39,043 nt of DNA from Gammaproteobacteria bacterium (lineage in GTDB: Bacteria; Pseudomonadota; Gammaproteobacteria; Magnimaribacterales; Magnimaribacteraceae), in the NCBI GenBank assembly GCA_015660645.1, contig DQKS01000053.1, positions 1 to 39,043 on the forward strand, read 5' to 3'. The position numbers were made by a program, and so were the translations under genes. The notes below the pieces were generated by a model. It made no database searches and was not told where the DNA came from. It worked only from the letters and a program-made list of their open reading frames with translations. This document shows, piece after piece, positions 1-11,769 of this stretch; the stretch's first letter is position 1, and each line of letters starts with the position of its first letter.

Positions 1-73
1 GCGTCCCCTAGGAGAGTCGAACTCCTGTTGCCTGGATGAAAACCAGGTGTCCTAACCACTAGACGAAGGGGAC
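1..73 (-). tRNA. tRNA-Glu (anticodon TTC), 3' end cut by window edge
   Basis: Read on the minus strand from 73, the sequence folds as a full cloverleaf. The acceptor strand GTCCCCT pairs with AGGGGAC, the anticodon arm is CCTGG-TTTTCAT-CCAGG, and the T-arm contains GTTCGACTC. The seven-base anticodon loop gives anticodon TTC, hence glutamate. Position 2 is the discriminator G, and position 1 gives the first C of what is probably an encoded CCA tail that continues outside the window. No neighbouring tRNA is visible on this side. Confidence 0.95.
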
Positions 74-125
74 TTAAAGTCCAGCATTGTATGGAGGACT
101 AACTCGAAGGTCAAACCTAATCTAG

Positions 126-1040
126 CTATTCAACTGAAGAATATTCACTCCTGGATCTGATGTAAACTATCGCCCCTATCAGCAATAAGCTGATTAAAAT
201 TCCGTACCAAAATTCTTGTGTTGCAAGCAGCAAAGGAATATCTGCAATTTCGACCACCCTAAGCTCTTTGTATTGCTTTGGAAACGAAGACATGAGTGAC
301 CATGGCTGTATTCTTTCAATGACAGTTGCTAAAAATAAAGCACTTCCAAATACAACCCTTTCAAGGGCAATAAGACCTACTAAAGGCAATATTGCAGCAA
401 CGATAGGTTTTCTAGAATAAGCGCCGGCTAACATTAACCAAGCCAATATAGGCAGAGACCATAAAAGTTGCATCCATAAACTAAATATTATTCGAAACCA
501 ATCAACAATTGAATAAGCGTTCCAAATCCAAGTAAAGGGAACTATGTCTGCAACAGCAAAGTAAATAGAAGCACTGAGTAACGCAACCATGTGCAGGAAG
601 ATTAAAGCGGGTAAAATAATCAAGGGAGCTACGAAGACCACTACAAATACTTTCGACAGAACGGTCTTTAAGTCTGAGATTGGTAGCGACCTCCAAAAAA
701 TAATGCTTTTATCCTTTCGTTCTTCAAAGAACGTTCCTAGACTGTAAGACAAAACAGCAAAAATCATTACAAAAGCAATTGGAAATCCTAAAACAACCAG
801 ACCACTTCTAATAACCGCTACCTTTTGATCCACAGTAGCAGCGCGCATCCACTCAACTGCCTCACCATTCTCATACACTGAAGTAGAGAAATTAAATTCG
901 TTGGTTTTGATATCAGTGACACCAAAATATACAAGGACAATGACCAAACTTAAAATGAAGGCAACAATAAATGGCGCGTAAATTAATCCAACCTTATATT
1001 CTTGTAATTCTCGTTTTACAAGGGTAATCAGTAGTTTCAT
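126..1040 (-). CDS. ABC-2 type transporter permease, partner of a YtrA-type operon
   Basis: A 304-residue hydrophobic membrane protein, the permease half of an ABC exporter-like complex. A short cytoplasmic N-terminus is followed by a membrane segment near residues 20-40. After a soluble loop of about 50 residues come several more membrane segments (about 80-105, 130-165, 185-235 and 275-295), as in ABC-2/YtrC-like permeases. Its ATG overlaps the stop codon of the ATPase gene in an ATGA arrangement, so the two are translationally coupled. The operon order regulator-ATPase-permease is typical of YtrA-controlled transporters, many linked to cell-envelope or antibiotic stress. The substrate cannot be told from sequence. 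Confidence is high for the class and low for any role. Confidence 0.85.
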   Translation of the reverse strand: MKLLITLVKRELQEYKVGLIYAPFIVAFILSLVIVLVYFGVTDIKTNEFNFSTSVYENGEAVEWMRAATVDQKVAVIRSGLVVLGFPIAFVMIFAVLSYSLGTFFEERKDKSIIFWRSLPISDLKTVLSKVFVVVFVAPLIILPALIFLHMVALLSASIYFAVADIVPFTWIWNAYSIVDWFRIIFSLWMQLLWSLPILAWLMLAGAYSRKPIVAAILPLVGLIALERVVFGSALFLATVIERIQPWSLMSSFPKQYKELRVVEIADIPLLLATQEFWYGILISLLLIGAIVYIRSRSEYSSVE

Positions 1041-1915
1041 GATTGATCTCCAGATTGACTAGATTGATTCATGATAGCTACAAAAAGATCGGCTATAAAA
1101 GGCGGCCTAACGTCTCCTAAAGAAGAGAGTTTATCAATATCCGTATTTTCATAAAGAAAGACCGTTCTGCCTAATTCACTTCTGATGTTTATGGGGTTTA
1201 ATGATTTTGCCTTTTCATTGTTATCTCCGTGCGGCCTTAACTCTAAGAATTTTTGATTTAAAGAATCAATAGACTCAGCCATTATGGTTTGCCCTTTATC
1301 TAGGAATACAACGTCTGTTAAAACGCCTTCAATTTCTTCAACTTGGTGGGTGCTAATTAATATGGTTTTATTGCCATCAAAATAATCTTCTATCAGTTGG
1401 GAATAAAATTCTTTCCTATAAACTAAATCCAAACCTAAGGTAGGCTCATCAAGAACCAATAGTTCCGCATCTATGGCCATTATGATAGCAAGATGTAGCT
1501 GCACAATCATGCCTCTAGAGAGAGTTCTTACTTTAGATTTTTTTCTTATATTGGTTTTAGAAAGAATATGCCTTGCTTTCTTCGGATCAAATTCTGGATG
1601 AACCCCTTCCACGTAGTCCAATACCTGGTCAACCGTCATCCATTTCGGAAGAACCGCAACATCGGTTATGGAACAAACTTTCTTGAGAAGTTCATGCCTA
1701 TTTTTAAAAGGCTCTAGCCCCAAAACCTCTAACGACCCTTCAGTCTTCAACAGGCCTAAAACTGCATGAAGGAAAGTTGATTTGCCTGCTCCATTTGGTC
1801 CAATGAGTCCAAGTATTTGTCCTTGGCGAAGGTCTAAGTCAAACCCATTTAAAGCATTGTTATCCGAGTATTTTTTCTTTACTCCCCTTGCTTTTACTAC
1901 GATGTTGTTTTGCAT
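1037..1915 (-). CDS. ABC transporter ATP-binding protein
   Basis: A 292-residue cytoplasmic ATPase that powers the adjacent permease. Visible motifs are Walker A GPNGAGKST (residues 39-47), an ABC signature of the form LSRGMIVQ, Walker B LLVLDEPTLGLD, and a switch histidine in ISTHQVEE. About 80 C-terminal residues follow the nucleotide-binding domain, as in the CcmA/YtrB group. The start ATG lies 3 bases after the stop of the GntR gene, and the end overlaps the permease start by 4 bases, so all three genes form one operon. The transported substrate is unknown. Confidence 0.9.
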   Translation of the reverse strand: MQNNIVVKARGVKKKYSDNNALNGFDLDLRQGQILGLIGPNGAGKSTFLHAVLGLLKTEGSLEVLGLEPFKNRHELLKKVCSITDVAVLPKWMTVDQVLDYVEGVHPEFDPKKARHILSKTNIRKKSKVRTLSRGMIVQLHLAIIMAIDAELLVLDEPTLGLDLVYRKEFYSQLIEDYFDGNKTILISTHQVEEIEGVLTDVVFLDKGQTIMAESIDSLNQKFLELRPHGDNNEKAKSLNPINIRSELGRTVFLYENTDIDKLSSLGDVRPPFIADLFVAIMNQSSQSGDQS

Positions 1916-1918
1916 AAC

Positions 1919-2263
1919 TTAACTCTTCTTAATTAACTCAAATAAATCAATATCTAATTGATTGGCTTTCTTTACAATTTTAGGCCAATTGTTTTTCAGG
2001 AACTTATCCTTTTCCAATTTTAATAATTGTTTCTTTGCTGAATTCTTTATGAACATTCCTAAACCTCTTCGTTTTTCAACGATTTCAAGATCTACTAGTT
2101 CTTGGTAAGCTTTAGAGACCGTTAGAGGATTTACACCACCTTCGACGGCCATTTGTCTAACGGATGGTATCGGATCACCCGACTTCAGAACACCATCAAT
2201 TATCAGAGATACTATATGGTCTCTTACTTGCTGGTAGATAGGCTGTTCGCTTGTCCATTGCAT
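1919..2263 (-). CDS. GntR-family transcriptional regulator, YtrA subfamily
   Basis: A 114-residue regulator. Residues about 7-72 form the GntR winged helix-turn-helix (QPIYQQVRDHIV, then PSVRQMAVEGGVNPLTVSKAY, then a KRRGLGMF wing). The tail is only about 40 residues, with no large ligand domain, which is characteristic of the YtrA subfamily. Such proteins usually repress their own operon with the downstream ABC genes. An imperfect palindrome directly upstream (2271-2294) overlaps a putative promoter and is a natural autoregulatory operator. There is no Shine-Dalgarno sequence before the ATG. The inducer is unknown. Confidence 0.88.
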   Translation of the reverse strand: MQWTSEQPIYQQVRDHIVSLIIDGVLKSGDPIPSVRQMAVEGGVNPLTVSKAYQELVDLEIVEKRRGLGMFIKNSAKKQLLKLEKDKFLKNNWPKIVKKANQLDIDLFELIKKS

Positions 2264-2270
2264 ATTAACT

Positions 2271-2299
2271 AGTGTATTGGTTTACTAACACACTTACAA
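2271..2299 (-). promoter_or_regulatory. Putative promoter with overlapping palindromic operator of the GntR-ABC operon
   Basis: On the minus strand, TTGTAA (2294-2299) and TACACT (2271-2276) are separated by 17 bases, as sigma-70 -35 and -10 elements. The same stretch, 2271-2294, is an imperfect palindrome with half-sites AGTGTATTGGTT and AGTGTGTTAGTA (9 of 12 positions match). Repression by the encoded GntR protein would therefore block RNA polymerase. The -10 ends only 7 bases before the ATG, so the transcript may be leaderless. This is seen by eye and not scored against a model. Confidence 0.5.
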
Positions 2300-2305
2300 G
2301 TTAGA

Positions 2306-3073
2306 CTATTTTTTTAGTTTTTGTTGGATAGCTGAAAATAAGCCTCGAAAAATATTGGCTTCCATTTTATCAATTCGAGATCGTTTAAAAAATCTTCGGA
2401 CACGCGTTAGTAATTTTCTAGGGTTTTGAGTGTCATAAAAATCAACTTCTTGCATAAGTTCATCTAAATGCGCTATCAATCTCTCTGTTTGATCATTGTT
2501 AGCTAATTCAACATCCCATTCAGGCTTCTCTAAAAGATCAGCGCTTTCCAACATAGCCAATCTTGTCTCGTAGGATAAGATTTGAACAGCTTGAGATAAA
2601 TTTAATGATGAATATTCTTCGTTGGTTGGAATATGAACGTGTAAATTACACATGCCAAGCTCTTCGTTGGTTAAACCTCGGTCTTCTCTTCCAAAAACAA
2701 CCGCAACATCATTAGTTCCTCTCTTTAAAGCATTAACAATCTCTTTACCTGCTTCTTTAGGAGAAATAACAGGCCAAGGCACTTTTCGATTACGTGCGCT
2801 CGTACCAATGATTAACTCACAATTCTTAGTAGCACTAAATAGATCTACATGTATTTCAGCTTGATCGAGAACGTCTTTTGCTGCTTTCGCTCTATAAAAA
2901 GCAATATCATTTGGAAAATCTTTAGGGGCAACTAGCTTTAATTTGCTTAAACCCATTGTCTTCATTGCTCTAGCAGAGGCCCCAATATTGCCTGGATGAG
3001 TAGTCCCAACCAAGACAAATCTTACAGACTCTGCCAATAGTTCTAATGCAGTTTTTTTGACTTCCATGAACAT
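2306..3073 (-). CDS. trmJ: tRNA (cytidine/uridine-2'-O-)-methyltransferase TrmJ
   Basis: A 255-residue SPOUT-class methyltransferase that 2'-O-methylates position 32 of the tRNA anticodon loop using SAM. The family motifs are clear: HPGNIGASARAMKTMG (about residues 26-41), FGREDRGLTNEEL, and the knot-forming IPTNEEYSSLNLSQAVQI. The C-terminal tail contains the basic stretch LLTRVRRFFKR. Length matches the family. Two in-frame ATGs (3073 and 3067) are possible starts and no clear ribosome site separates them. The gene is divergent from suhB across 54 bases, a neighbourhood also known in enterobacteria. Confidence 0.93.
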   Translation of the reverse strand: MFMEVKKTALELLAESVRFVLVGTTHPGNIGASARAMKTMGLSKLKLVAPKDFPNDIAFYRAKAAKDVLDQAEIHVDLFSATKNCELIIGTSARNRKVPWPVISPKEAGKEIVNALKRGTNDVAVVFGREDRGLTNEELGMCNLHVHIPTNEEYSSLNLSQAVQILSYETRLAMLESADLLEKPEWDVELANNDQTERLIAHLDELMQEVDFYDTQNPRKLLTRVRRFFKRSRIDKMEANIFRGLFSAIQQKLKK

Positions 3074-3127
3074 ATTCTAACAGGCTGTGCTAAAGCATAT
3101 GTTAGGATGCGCCCGTAAAAGAAACTT

Positions 3128-3937
3128 ATGGAACCAAAAGTAAACATAGCCTTAGAGGCGGCAAGGGCTGGATGCAAGGAATTATTGAGCTATGCTTATC
3201 GTCTCAATCAATTGGATGTTAAAGAAAAAGGGCCTACCAATTACGTTACACAATTAGATAAAAAGGTGGAATCTATTATTATAGATTCTCTAAAAACCAT
3301 CTACCCCCGCCACACTTATATCTCTGAAGAAGTGGGAGAACTTAAAGGATTTGGAAAGGACGCTGAATCCATGTGGATCATAGATCCTCTAGATGGAACC
3401 ACAAATTATATTCACGGTTTTCCGTATTATGCTATATCCATAGCCTACGTTGAAAAAGGAAAAACTCTTCATGCTCTTACCATAGATGTTGCAAGGCAAG
3501 ATGAATATACCGCTAGTTTAGGTCGCGGTGCTTATCTAAATGACAGAAGGATTCGGGTAAGTAAACGCATAGGATTAAAAGGAGCTCTTTTAAGTAACTC
3601 ATCTCACGATACCGATAAAGGAAAAGTTCGCCATGACAATATGGCTACCTTTAGATCCCTATACTCAGAAGGCCTAACCATCAGACGAACTGGATCTGCT
3701 GCCCTAGATATGGCTAATGTAGCAGCTGGTAGGCTAGATGGATTTTGGGGAAGTGGTCTTGGATTGTGGGATATTGCAGCCGGAGGATTGCTAGTGCAAG
3801 AAGCAGGAGGTCTAGTTAGTGATTATTTTGGTAAGCCCGCTTATTTAGAGGGTGATAATGTTGTCTGTGCAGCCAGTAAATGCTTTAAGCCTATGCTCCA
3901 ATCTATCAAACCCTACACTACTATCGTAGAAAACTAA
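3128..3937 (+). CDS. suhB: Inositol-1-monophosphatase family protein SuhB
   Basis: A 269-residue Mg-dependent phosphatase of the inositol monophosphatase family; in enterobacteria SuhB also takes part in rRNA transcription and processing. Metal-binding motifs are present: ISEE (E67/E68), [14 protein letters not shown] (D86, D89) and the C-terminal [15 protein letters not shown]. Length is that of SuhB. Its TAA stop overlaps the TAG stop of convergent secF by two bases (the genes share 4 bases), leaving no room for a terminator. The specific substrate in this organism is not shown by sequence. Confidence 0.93.
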   Translation: MEPKVNIALEAARAGCKELLSYAYRLNQLDVKEKGPTNYVTQLDKKVESIIIDSLKTIYPRHTYISEEVGELKGFGKDAESMWIIDPLDGTTNYIHGFPYYAISIAYVEKGKTLHALTIDVARQDEYTASLGRGAYLNDRRIRVSKRIGLKGALLSNSSHDTDKGKVRHDNMATFRSLYSEGLTIRRTGSAALDMANVAAGRLDGFWGSGLGLWDIAAGGLLVQEAGGLVSDYFGKPAYLEGDNVVCAASKCFKPMLQSIKPYTTIVEN

Positions 3938-4851
3938 GGTAGGTCGTAGTGATCGGGGTTTTCGACATTCTCAACTTTTAAATGGTCCTTAGTAAGTCCC
4001 ATTATAATTAAGGCATTAGATGCAATATAGATCGAAGAATAGGTACCTACAACAACTCCAAAAATTAAGGCTAAAGCAAAATTCTTTATAAATTCTCCTC
4101 CCATCAGAAAAAGGGAAAAAAGAACTAATAAAGTAGTTAAAGAGGTAATTAGAGTTCTTCCCAAAGTTTGATTAAGTGATTTATTAATTAATTCAGTTGT
4201 ATTGTCTTCAGTGTCACTTCTTAAGTTCTCTCGAATACGATCAGAAACAACGATAGTATCATTCAATGAATAACCAATAACCGCTAATAAAGCAGCCAAG
4301 ACGGTCAGATCAAAATCTAGTCCAAAAATAGAAAAGATACCTAAGACAAGAATGACATCGTGTATCAATGCTACTACTGCAGCACCGGCAAACATGGATT
4401 GAAATCTAAAAGCAATATAGAGCATCATAAAAGCCAGGGCCAATATCGTGGCTAAACCTCCATCATCTCTTAGCTCATCACCAATTTGAGGACCGACGTA
4501 CTCTATTCTTCTTAAATCAATTTCAGACCCCGCCGCATCACTCTTAAGTAAGGTAATTATTTCAGCCCCCAAGGTATCGCTTAGACTTCCAGGGAGTTTA
4601 ATGAGCACTTCTTGATTGGATCCAAAATTTGCTACTTGCGCTCCCGCGTAACCAGCATTTTTTAAAGAGGATCGAATTGAATTCAAGTCTGCAGATTCTG
4701 GATAGCTAAGCTCTACTAAAGTACCGCCTGTAAAATCTAATCCGTAATTTAATTCTTTAAAAACTAAAGAGACTACAGAGATCAAAATAAGAATTGATGA
4801 CACAACCAATGCAGGTTTTCTCCATGCCATGAAATCTACATTAAAAATCAT
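3934..4851 (-). CDS. secF: Protein translocase subunit SecF
   Basis: A 305-residue inner-membrane protein. With SecD it uses the proton motive force to help complete export through SecYEG. The first membrane segment is near residues 12-32, followed by the [15 protein letters not shown] motif, a periplasmic domain, and five further membrane segments from about residue 130. These contain the conserved [19 protein letters not shown] and the LTTLLVL-type region. The ATG overlaps the end of secD by 4 bases (ATGA), so translation is coupled. Length and motif order match normal SecF. Confidence 0.96.
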   Translation of the reverse strand: MIFNVDFMAWRKPALVVSSILILISVVSLVFKELNYGLDFTGGTLVELSYPESADLNSIRSSLKNAGYAGAQVANFGSNQEVLIKLPGSLSDTLGAEIITLLKSDAAGSEIDLRRIEYVGPQIGDELRDDGGLATILALAFMMLYIAFRFQSMFAGAAVVALIHDVILVLGIFSIFGLDFDLTVLAALLAVIGYSLNDTIVVSDRIRENLRSDTEDNTTELINKSLNQTLGRTLITSLTTLLVLFSLFLMGGEFIKNFALALIFGVVVGTYSSIYIASNALIIMGLTKDHLKVENVENPDHYDLP

Positions 4852-6698
4852 ATTGATAACCTCGAAAGATCTTTTTTACTTCCGTAAATAAGATTTATAA
4901 ATGCACGAGTTCCCATAATTGCAGTAAACATTGAAGTGATGATGCCGATCATCAATGTAATTGAGAAACCTTTTATAGCGCCGGTCCCTATTGAATACAA
5001 AACAACAGCGACTATAAGGGTTGTGAAATTTGCATCCCAAATAGTTAAAAAAGCTCGATCATATCCCGCATCTATAGCGTCCAAAGGTTTTCTACCTAAA
5101 GCTAATTCTTCTCTTATCCTCGAGAATATCAAGACATTAGCATCAACGGCCATCCCCACGGTTAAAACAATTCCAGCTATTCCGGGTAGCGTTAGTGTTG
5201 CAGATAATATGGACATCACAGCTATCAATAGGATGATATTAAAACTCAATGCTAGACTGGCGGCGACACCAAAAACACGGTAATAAATAAGAATAAAAAG
5301 CAAAACTAAGGCCATACCTAATTCCATCGATAAGATTCCGGCATCAATGTTATCAGCTCCTAAACTTGGTCCTACCGTTCGTTCTTCAACAAAACGCATT
5401 GGAGCTGCTAAAGCTCCAGCTCTGAGCAATAAAGCTAATTCTGAAGACTCGCTTGGGCTGTCCAATCCAGTGATTCTAAACGTAGTGCCTAAGGCAGCAC
5501 GAATAGTGGCAAGGCTAATAATCTCTTTTATTTCATACGTCTCAAGAACAGGAACCTGGTTACCTGAATCATCAATTTTATATTTTGTTCTAGTCTTTTG
5601 TTCAACAAATAGCACACCTAAACGCTTGCCGATATTGCCACGCGTAGCACGATGCATTCTGCCGCCACCTTCACCATCAAGAGTTATGTTGACTTGAGGT
5701 AATCCATTTTCATCAAAACTTGCTTGCGCAGTAGCCACTTGATCTCCACCCAAAATAATGGCATCTTGCAGTTCTGCACTAGGAGCTGATTGACCTTTAA
5801 ACGGATAGCTAGTCTTTCTTGTTCTCGAAGTATCCAGTTGTGCTTCTAGGTGAAATTCTAATGTTGCCGTCTTCCCTAGAATTTTCTTAGCCTCAGCTGT
5901 GTCTTGAATGCCAGGTAATTGGACGACTATTCGGGTCTTCCCTTGCCTTTGGACGATAGGTTCAGAAACACCTAACTCGTTAACACGGTTTCTTAAGGTC
6001 GTTAAATTTTGATCGATAGCATCGGATTTGATTTGATCAATCTCTAACTCAGCTAATACCAAAGAAATAGTTAATGGTTCTTTTGAATCAGGAGATCCTA
6101 AAAACTGAGGGTAATTATCTTCTATGAAGTCTTTAGCTTCGTTAAAAACTGCTTCACTTTGAAATCTTACAGAAATAGAAAGATCTTCTTCAACAAACGC
6201 TCCCGAATAACGTATTTTTTCTTCTCTTAATCTTCTTTTGATGTCTTGCAGCGTTCCATTTTGTCTGTTTTTAATAGCCGCGGCTGTGTTTACTTCCATC
6301 AAGAAATGAACACCTCCTCTCAAGTCCAGTCCTAATTTCATAGGCTCTGCTCCTAAATTAGCCAACCATTGAGGCGTTGTGGGAGCGAGATTCAGAGCAA
6401 CAATTACGTCTCCGCCTAAATTATTAGAGAGAGCACTCTTTACCTTCAATTGATCATCTGACGAGTTTGTTCTTACTAGAATATAATCTTCTGATTTTTC
6501 GAGTACGGTTTCAGAATCTCCTGTATCAAGGATAGTTTGAATTCTTTTGACTAAATTACTATCCGGAGATTGCGAACTAGAATTATAAGATATCTGCACA
6601 GCAGGATCTGGAGAGTAGAGATTAGGCAAGGCATAGACAATGCCGACACCTAAAATCATAAAAATTAGTAAATACTTCCAAGTTCCGTAACGTCGCAT
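4848..6698 (-). CDS. secD: Protein translocase subunit SecD
   Basis: A 616-residue inner-membrane partner of SecF. An N-terminal membrane segment (about 9-26) precedes the family motif [17 protein letters not shown]. The large periplasmic part includes [19 protein letters not shown] and the P1 head region. Five C-terminal membrane segments begin near residue 455 and contain [27 protein letters not shown]. The ATG lies 7 bases after the stop of yajC. Length is normal for a proteobacterial SecD. Confidence 0.97.
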   Translation of the reverse strand: MRRYGTWKYLLIFMILGVGIVYALPNLYSPDPAVQISYNSSSQSPDSNLVKRIQTILDTGDSETVLEKSEDYILVRTNSSDDQLKVKSALSNNLGGDVIVALNLAPTTPQWLANLGAEPMKLGLDLRGGVHFLMEVNTAAAIKNRQNGTLQDIKRRLREEKIRYSGAFVEEDLSISVRFQSEAVFNEAKDFIEDNYPQFLGSPDSKEPLTISLVLAELEIDQIKSDAIDQNLTTLRNRVNELGVSEPIVQRQGKTRIVVQLPGIQDTAEAKKILGKTATLEFHLEAQLDTSRTRKTSYPFKGQSAPSAELQDAIILGGDQVATAQASFDENGLPQVNITLDGEGGGRMHRATRGNIGKRLGVLFVEQKTRTKYKIDDSGNQVPVLETYEIKEIISLATIRAALGTTFRITGLDSPSESSELALLLRAGALAAPMRFVEERTVGPSLGADNIDAGILSMELGMALVLLFILIYYRVFGVAASLALSFNIILLIAVMSILSATLTLPGIAGIVLTVGMAVDANVLIFSRIREELALGRKPLDAIDAGYDRAFLTIWDANFTTLIVAVVLYSIGTGAIKGFSITLMIGIITSMFTAIMGTRAFINLIYGSKKDLSRLSI

Positions 6699-6705
6699 TG
6701 AAGAC

Positions 6706-6999
6706 CTATATTGAGTTTATTGTTCCCTTAGGAAGAACGTTTGAGATAGCGCTTGTCTGTACTTTAACCTTCATTGAATCATTTAAAGTAACCTCAAGGA
6801 ATTGGTCTCCAATCTTAGTAACTTTTCCTAATATACCTCCGGCAGTTACTACTTCATCCCCTACCTCTAAATTACTAAGCATTTCTTGATGAGATTTCCT
6901 TCTTTTATTTTCAGGCCTAATCATAAGAAACCAGATAAGTACCATAAAACCTATTAAAAAAAGGAACGTCGGATCAAAAAATGTTAATGAATCTTCCAT
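6706..6999 (-). CDS. yajC: Sec translocon accessory protein YajC
   Basis: A 97-residue single-pass membrane protein that joins SecDF-SecYEG. A membrane segment (LFLIGFMVLIWFLMI) is followed by RPENKRRKSHQEMLSNLEVGDEV, the usual YajC arrangement of a short cytoplasmic domain with the GDEVVTAGGILGKV motif. I choose the ATG at 6999. An in-frame start at 7044 would add 15 polar residues lying entirely inside tgt, whereas 6999 puts the ATG 5 bases after the tgt stop. Confidence 0.94.
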   Translation of the reverse strand: MEDSLTFFDPTFLFLIGFMVLIWFLMIRPENKRRKSHQEMLSNLEVGDEVVTAGGILGKVTKIGDQFLEVTLNDSMKVKVQTSAISNVLPKGTINSI

Positions 7000-7004
7000 A
7001 GTGT

Positions 7005-9166
<2,162 letters not shown>

Positions 9167-9178
9167 AAGAAGTCCTTA

Positions 9179-9264
9179 TGGTGCCGAAGGAGAGACTCGA
9201 ACTCTCACACCCAAAGGGCGGGGGATTTTGAATCCCCTGCGTCTACCAATTCCGCCACTTCGGC
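9179..9264 (-). tRNA. tRNA-Leu (anticodon CAA) with encoded CCA
   Basis: On the minus strand from 9264 the acceptor GCCGAAG pairs with CTTCGGC, followed by A and an encoded CCA. The anticodon arm GGGGA-TTCAAAA-TCCCC gives CAA (leucine, UUG codons). A long variable arm (class II) and the T-arm GTTCGAGTC are present. The queA ribosome site begins one base past the mature 3' end, so this tRNA and the queA operon are probably one transcript. Confidence 0.97.
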
Positions 9265-9291
9265 ATTAAAATATATAAAATCTTAGTACAA

Positions 9292-9314
9292 AGTTTACTA
9301 TGAAAAGGTAAACT
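9292..9314. promoter_or_regulatory. 7-bp inverted repeat in the tRNA-Leu/plsB divergent promoter region
   Basis: AGTTTAC (9292-9298) and GTAAACT (9308-9314) are perfect inverted copies separated by 9 bases, inside the 81-base gap that must hold the promoters for both tRNA-Leu and plsB. The geometry fits a small dimeric regulator site, but in AT-rich DNA such a repeat can arise by chance. I recognise no known operator. Confidence 0.25.
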
Positions 9315-9345
9315 CCCGGTCTTAAAGTTAACAAGAGTCTATCTT

Positions 9346-11769
9346 ATGTTTAGTTTTTGGATTAGGAAACGTATTTTTTCCTTAATCACTTTCTTTTTAA
9401 AACCCATCTTAAAATTTGAAATAGAGTTTGGTGATGGCGTGTCTGAGAAAATAATAAGAAAAACTGAAGCTGTTTACGTTATTCCCTCAGATTCGGTTAC
9501 AGACTTAGTAGCACTTCAACTTGCGTCTCACACACTTAATATTTCTCAACCCCTTTCTAAGATTTTAAACTCACCTCTTAATAAGTTTATATGCCTTAAA
9601 TCTCCTATATTCAGTCAAAAAGAACAAAAGATTATTCGACAACCTAGTTACAATCTACAATCAATCATCAAGCTAGATAATAGCCTTATCACCCTCTTCC
9701 CAACATCTTTCTACTGGGGTAAACATCCCGATAAGCAAAAATCCCTATTTAAGATTCTTTTCTCTCAATCCTGGTCTGCTACTGGTCCACTAAAAAAAAT
9801 CTTCAAAATTATTTTTCATGGCAGATCGCTAATTATTAAATTTCATAAACCTTTAATCATTGATGAACTGAAAGACAATGGCAAAAGTTCAGAAGATAAT
9901 TCAAAGTTGATCAGCAGATACCTAAGAGCTCTTTTTAGACATTCTAAACAAGCCATACTTGGACCGGATATTTCACACCGAAGAACGCTTGTCCGTTCCC
10001 TGAGTAAAAATATTGAAGTAAAAAAGGAAATTGAAAAAATGTCGAAGGGGGACAAAAGAGTAAAAAAAAGGCTTAAGAAAAAAGCTTTAAGTTATGCCAA
10101 TGAAATTTGTTCTGATCTCAATTACCCCATTGTAAGATTGCTTATTCGCAGTTTTTCTTGGTTCTGGAATACAAGATACGACGGTATTCATATTAAAAAC
10201 CTTGATGAAATAAAAAAGATTTCCACTAAAAACTCTATTGTCTATGTACCTTGCCATAGGAGCCATATAGATTATTGCGCCTTGTCCTATATTCTTTATC
10301 AAAATGGTCTAATGATCCCTCAAATACCTTCTGGCAATAACCTTAACCTTCCTATTATGGGTAGAATTCTAAGGGGTGGAGGAGCTATTTTTATGAGACG
10401 ATCTTTTGATAATAGCCTCTACAGCACAATTTTCTTTCAACACATACAAAATCTATTAAGAAGAGGAAGTTCTATAGAATTTTTTCCCGAAGGCGGAAGA
10501 AGTCGATCCGGACTGTCACTGCCTTCAAGACCTGGTCTTATTTCTATGATCTTGAGAAGTTTTACTAATCTCCAATCAGAAAACGTAAAAATAGTTCCTA
10601 TATATATAGGTTATGAAAAAATTCTTGAAGGTCAAACTTATCTCTCCGAGTTATCAGGAAAATCAAAAAGAGGTGAAAGCCTATTAGACCCTATAAGAGT
10701 TCTTAAAGATTTTAATAACTACCTTGGTAATGTCTACATTAATTTTGGGTCTCCCATAGATTTAGGAAGTTTCCTAAAAAAAGAAGTCAAAGAGCCAATG
10801 ACAGCTATAGAGCCACTTGACTTAAAACCGGATTGGTTAAAAAAAGCAACAACCATTTTAGGCGAAAAAATAATACAAGGTATAAATTCTTCAGTTGCAG
10901 TTACAAGTACAAGCTTATTTTCAATAAGTCTTTTAACCGATTCAACTCAATCGCTCAATGAAAATAAGCTCAAACAAAGAATAAGCATGTTTTTAAATCT
11001 TATAAAAACTTCTAAAACCTACGGTCATGTTTGGTTAACCAATACGAATCCATCTGAAATTATTGAAAAGACCTTGGACTTAAAATTAATTAAGGCTCAA
11101 CTAGTTGGTAATTCGAGAATCTTTAACCCTACTAATGATGAAACTTCCATTCTTTCTTTTTATAAAAATAACATCTCGCATGTATTTATTCTTTATTCAG
11201 CTATTTGTGAATCGCTAAGATATGTTGACGAGCTATCGAGTGAAGAAACTTCTAGATTAGTAAGACTTGTCTTTCCTTTCCTTAAAAGAGATTACAATCT
11301 CTTGGAAAGTGAAGAAGAGTTAGACGCTCTTGTAGAACAAGCTTCAAATACTCTAATAACATCTGGTTTGATTGAATTAAGTCAAAGCGGGAATCTAACG
11401 AAACCTAATGCCCATTCTTCGAAACATGAAGACTTCATGGCTTTGTGCAATATTTGCGAGCCTAATATAAAACGTTTTTTTATAGTCTTGAATACTCTTT
11501 GGGAACACCCATCTATAAAAAGAGAAGAGTTGAAGAAACTATGTACCAAGATTGCTAAGAAACTTGAAGTTGTCGAAGGTTGGCCTTATCCAGAATTCTC
11601 TGACTTGCATAAGTTTGATCAATTTATAGATAAATTATTAATAGATAAACTAGTGAAAGAAGATAAGGAACTTAATCTTCAACCTGCAAGAATTACACAA
11701 AAGGTTAAAAAAGATTACTTAAATTTCTTTAATCAGCAATTTATCAATCTCATTAATGAGATGAATTAG
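9346..11769 (+). CDS. plsB: Glycerol-3-phosphate 1-O-acyltransferase PlsB
   Basis: An 807-residue membrane-associated enzyme that adds the first acyl chain to sn-glycerol 3-phosphate in phospholipid synthesis. The acyltransferase blocks are in order: HRSHID (H304-D309, the HX4D motif), the glycerol-phosphate region GGGAIFMRRSF, FFPEGGRSRSG, and VKIVPIYIGYEKI. Length matches the long PlsB form rather than the short PlsC type. glpK and a glycerophosphodiesterase elsewhere in the window could supply glycerol 3-phosphate. The 3' end overlaps convergent rsmJ by 17 bases. The gene is notably AT-rich but intact. Confidence 0.95.
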   Translation: MFSFWIRKRIFSLITFFLKPILKFEIEFGDGVSEKIIRKTEAVYVIPSDSVTDLVALQLASHTLNISQPLSKILNSPLNKFICLKSPIFSQKEQKIIRQPSYNLQSIIKLDNSLITLFPTSFYWGKHPDKQKSLFKILFSQSWSATGPLKKIFKIIFHGRSLIIKFHKPLIIDELKDNGKSSEDNSKLISRYLRALFRHSKQAILGPDISHRRTLVRSLSKNIEVKKEIEKMSKGDKRVKKRLKKKALSYANEICSDLNYPIVRLLIRSFSWFWNTRYDGIHIKNLDEIKKISTKNSIVYVPCHRSHIDYCALSYILYQNGLMIPQIPSGNNLNLPIMGRILRGGGAIFMRRSFDNSLYSTIFFQHIQNLLRRGSSIEFFPEGGRSRSGLSLPSRPGLISMILRSFTNLQSENVKIVPIYIGYEKILEGQTYLSELSGKSKRGESLLDPIRVLKDFNNYLGNVYINFGSPIDLGSFLKKEVKEPMTAIEPLDLKPDWLKKATTILGEKIIQGINSSVAVTSTSLFSISLLTDSTQSLNENKLKQRISMFLNLIKTSKTYGHVWLTNTNPSEIIEKTLDLKLIKAQLVGNSRIFNPTNDETSILSFYKNNISHVFILYSAICESLRYVDELSSEETSRLVRLVFPFLKRDYNLLESEEELDALVEQASNTLITSGLIELSQSGNLTKPNAHSSKHEDFMALCNICEPNIKRFFIVLNTLWEHPSIKREELKKLCTKIAKKLEVVEGWPYPEFSDLHKFDQFIDKLLIDKLVKEDKELNLQPARITQKVKKDYLNFFNQQFINLINEMN

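Noticed and set aside
5347-5697. Open frame of 116 codons on the plus strand within secD
   Set aside because: Shadow of secD on the opposite strand, with low-complexity composition and no recognisable protein.
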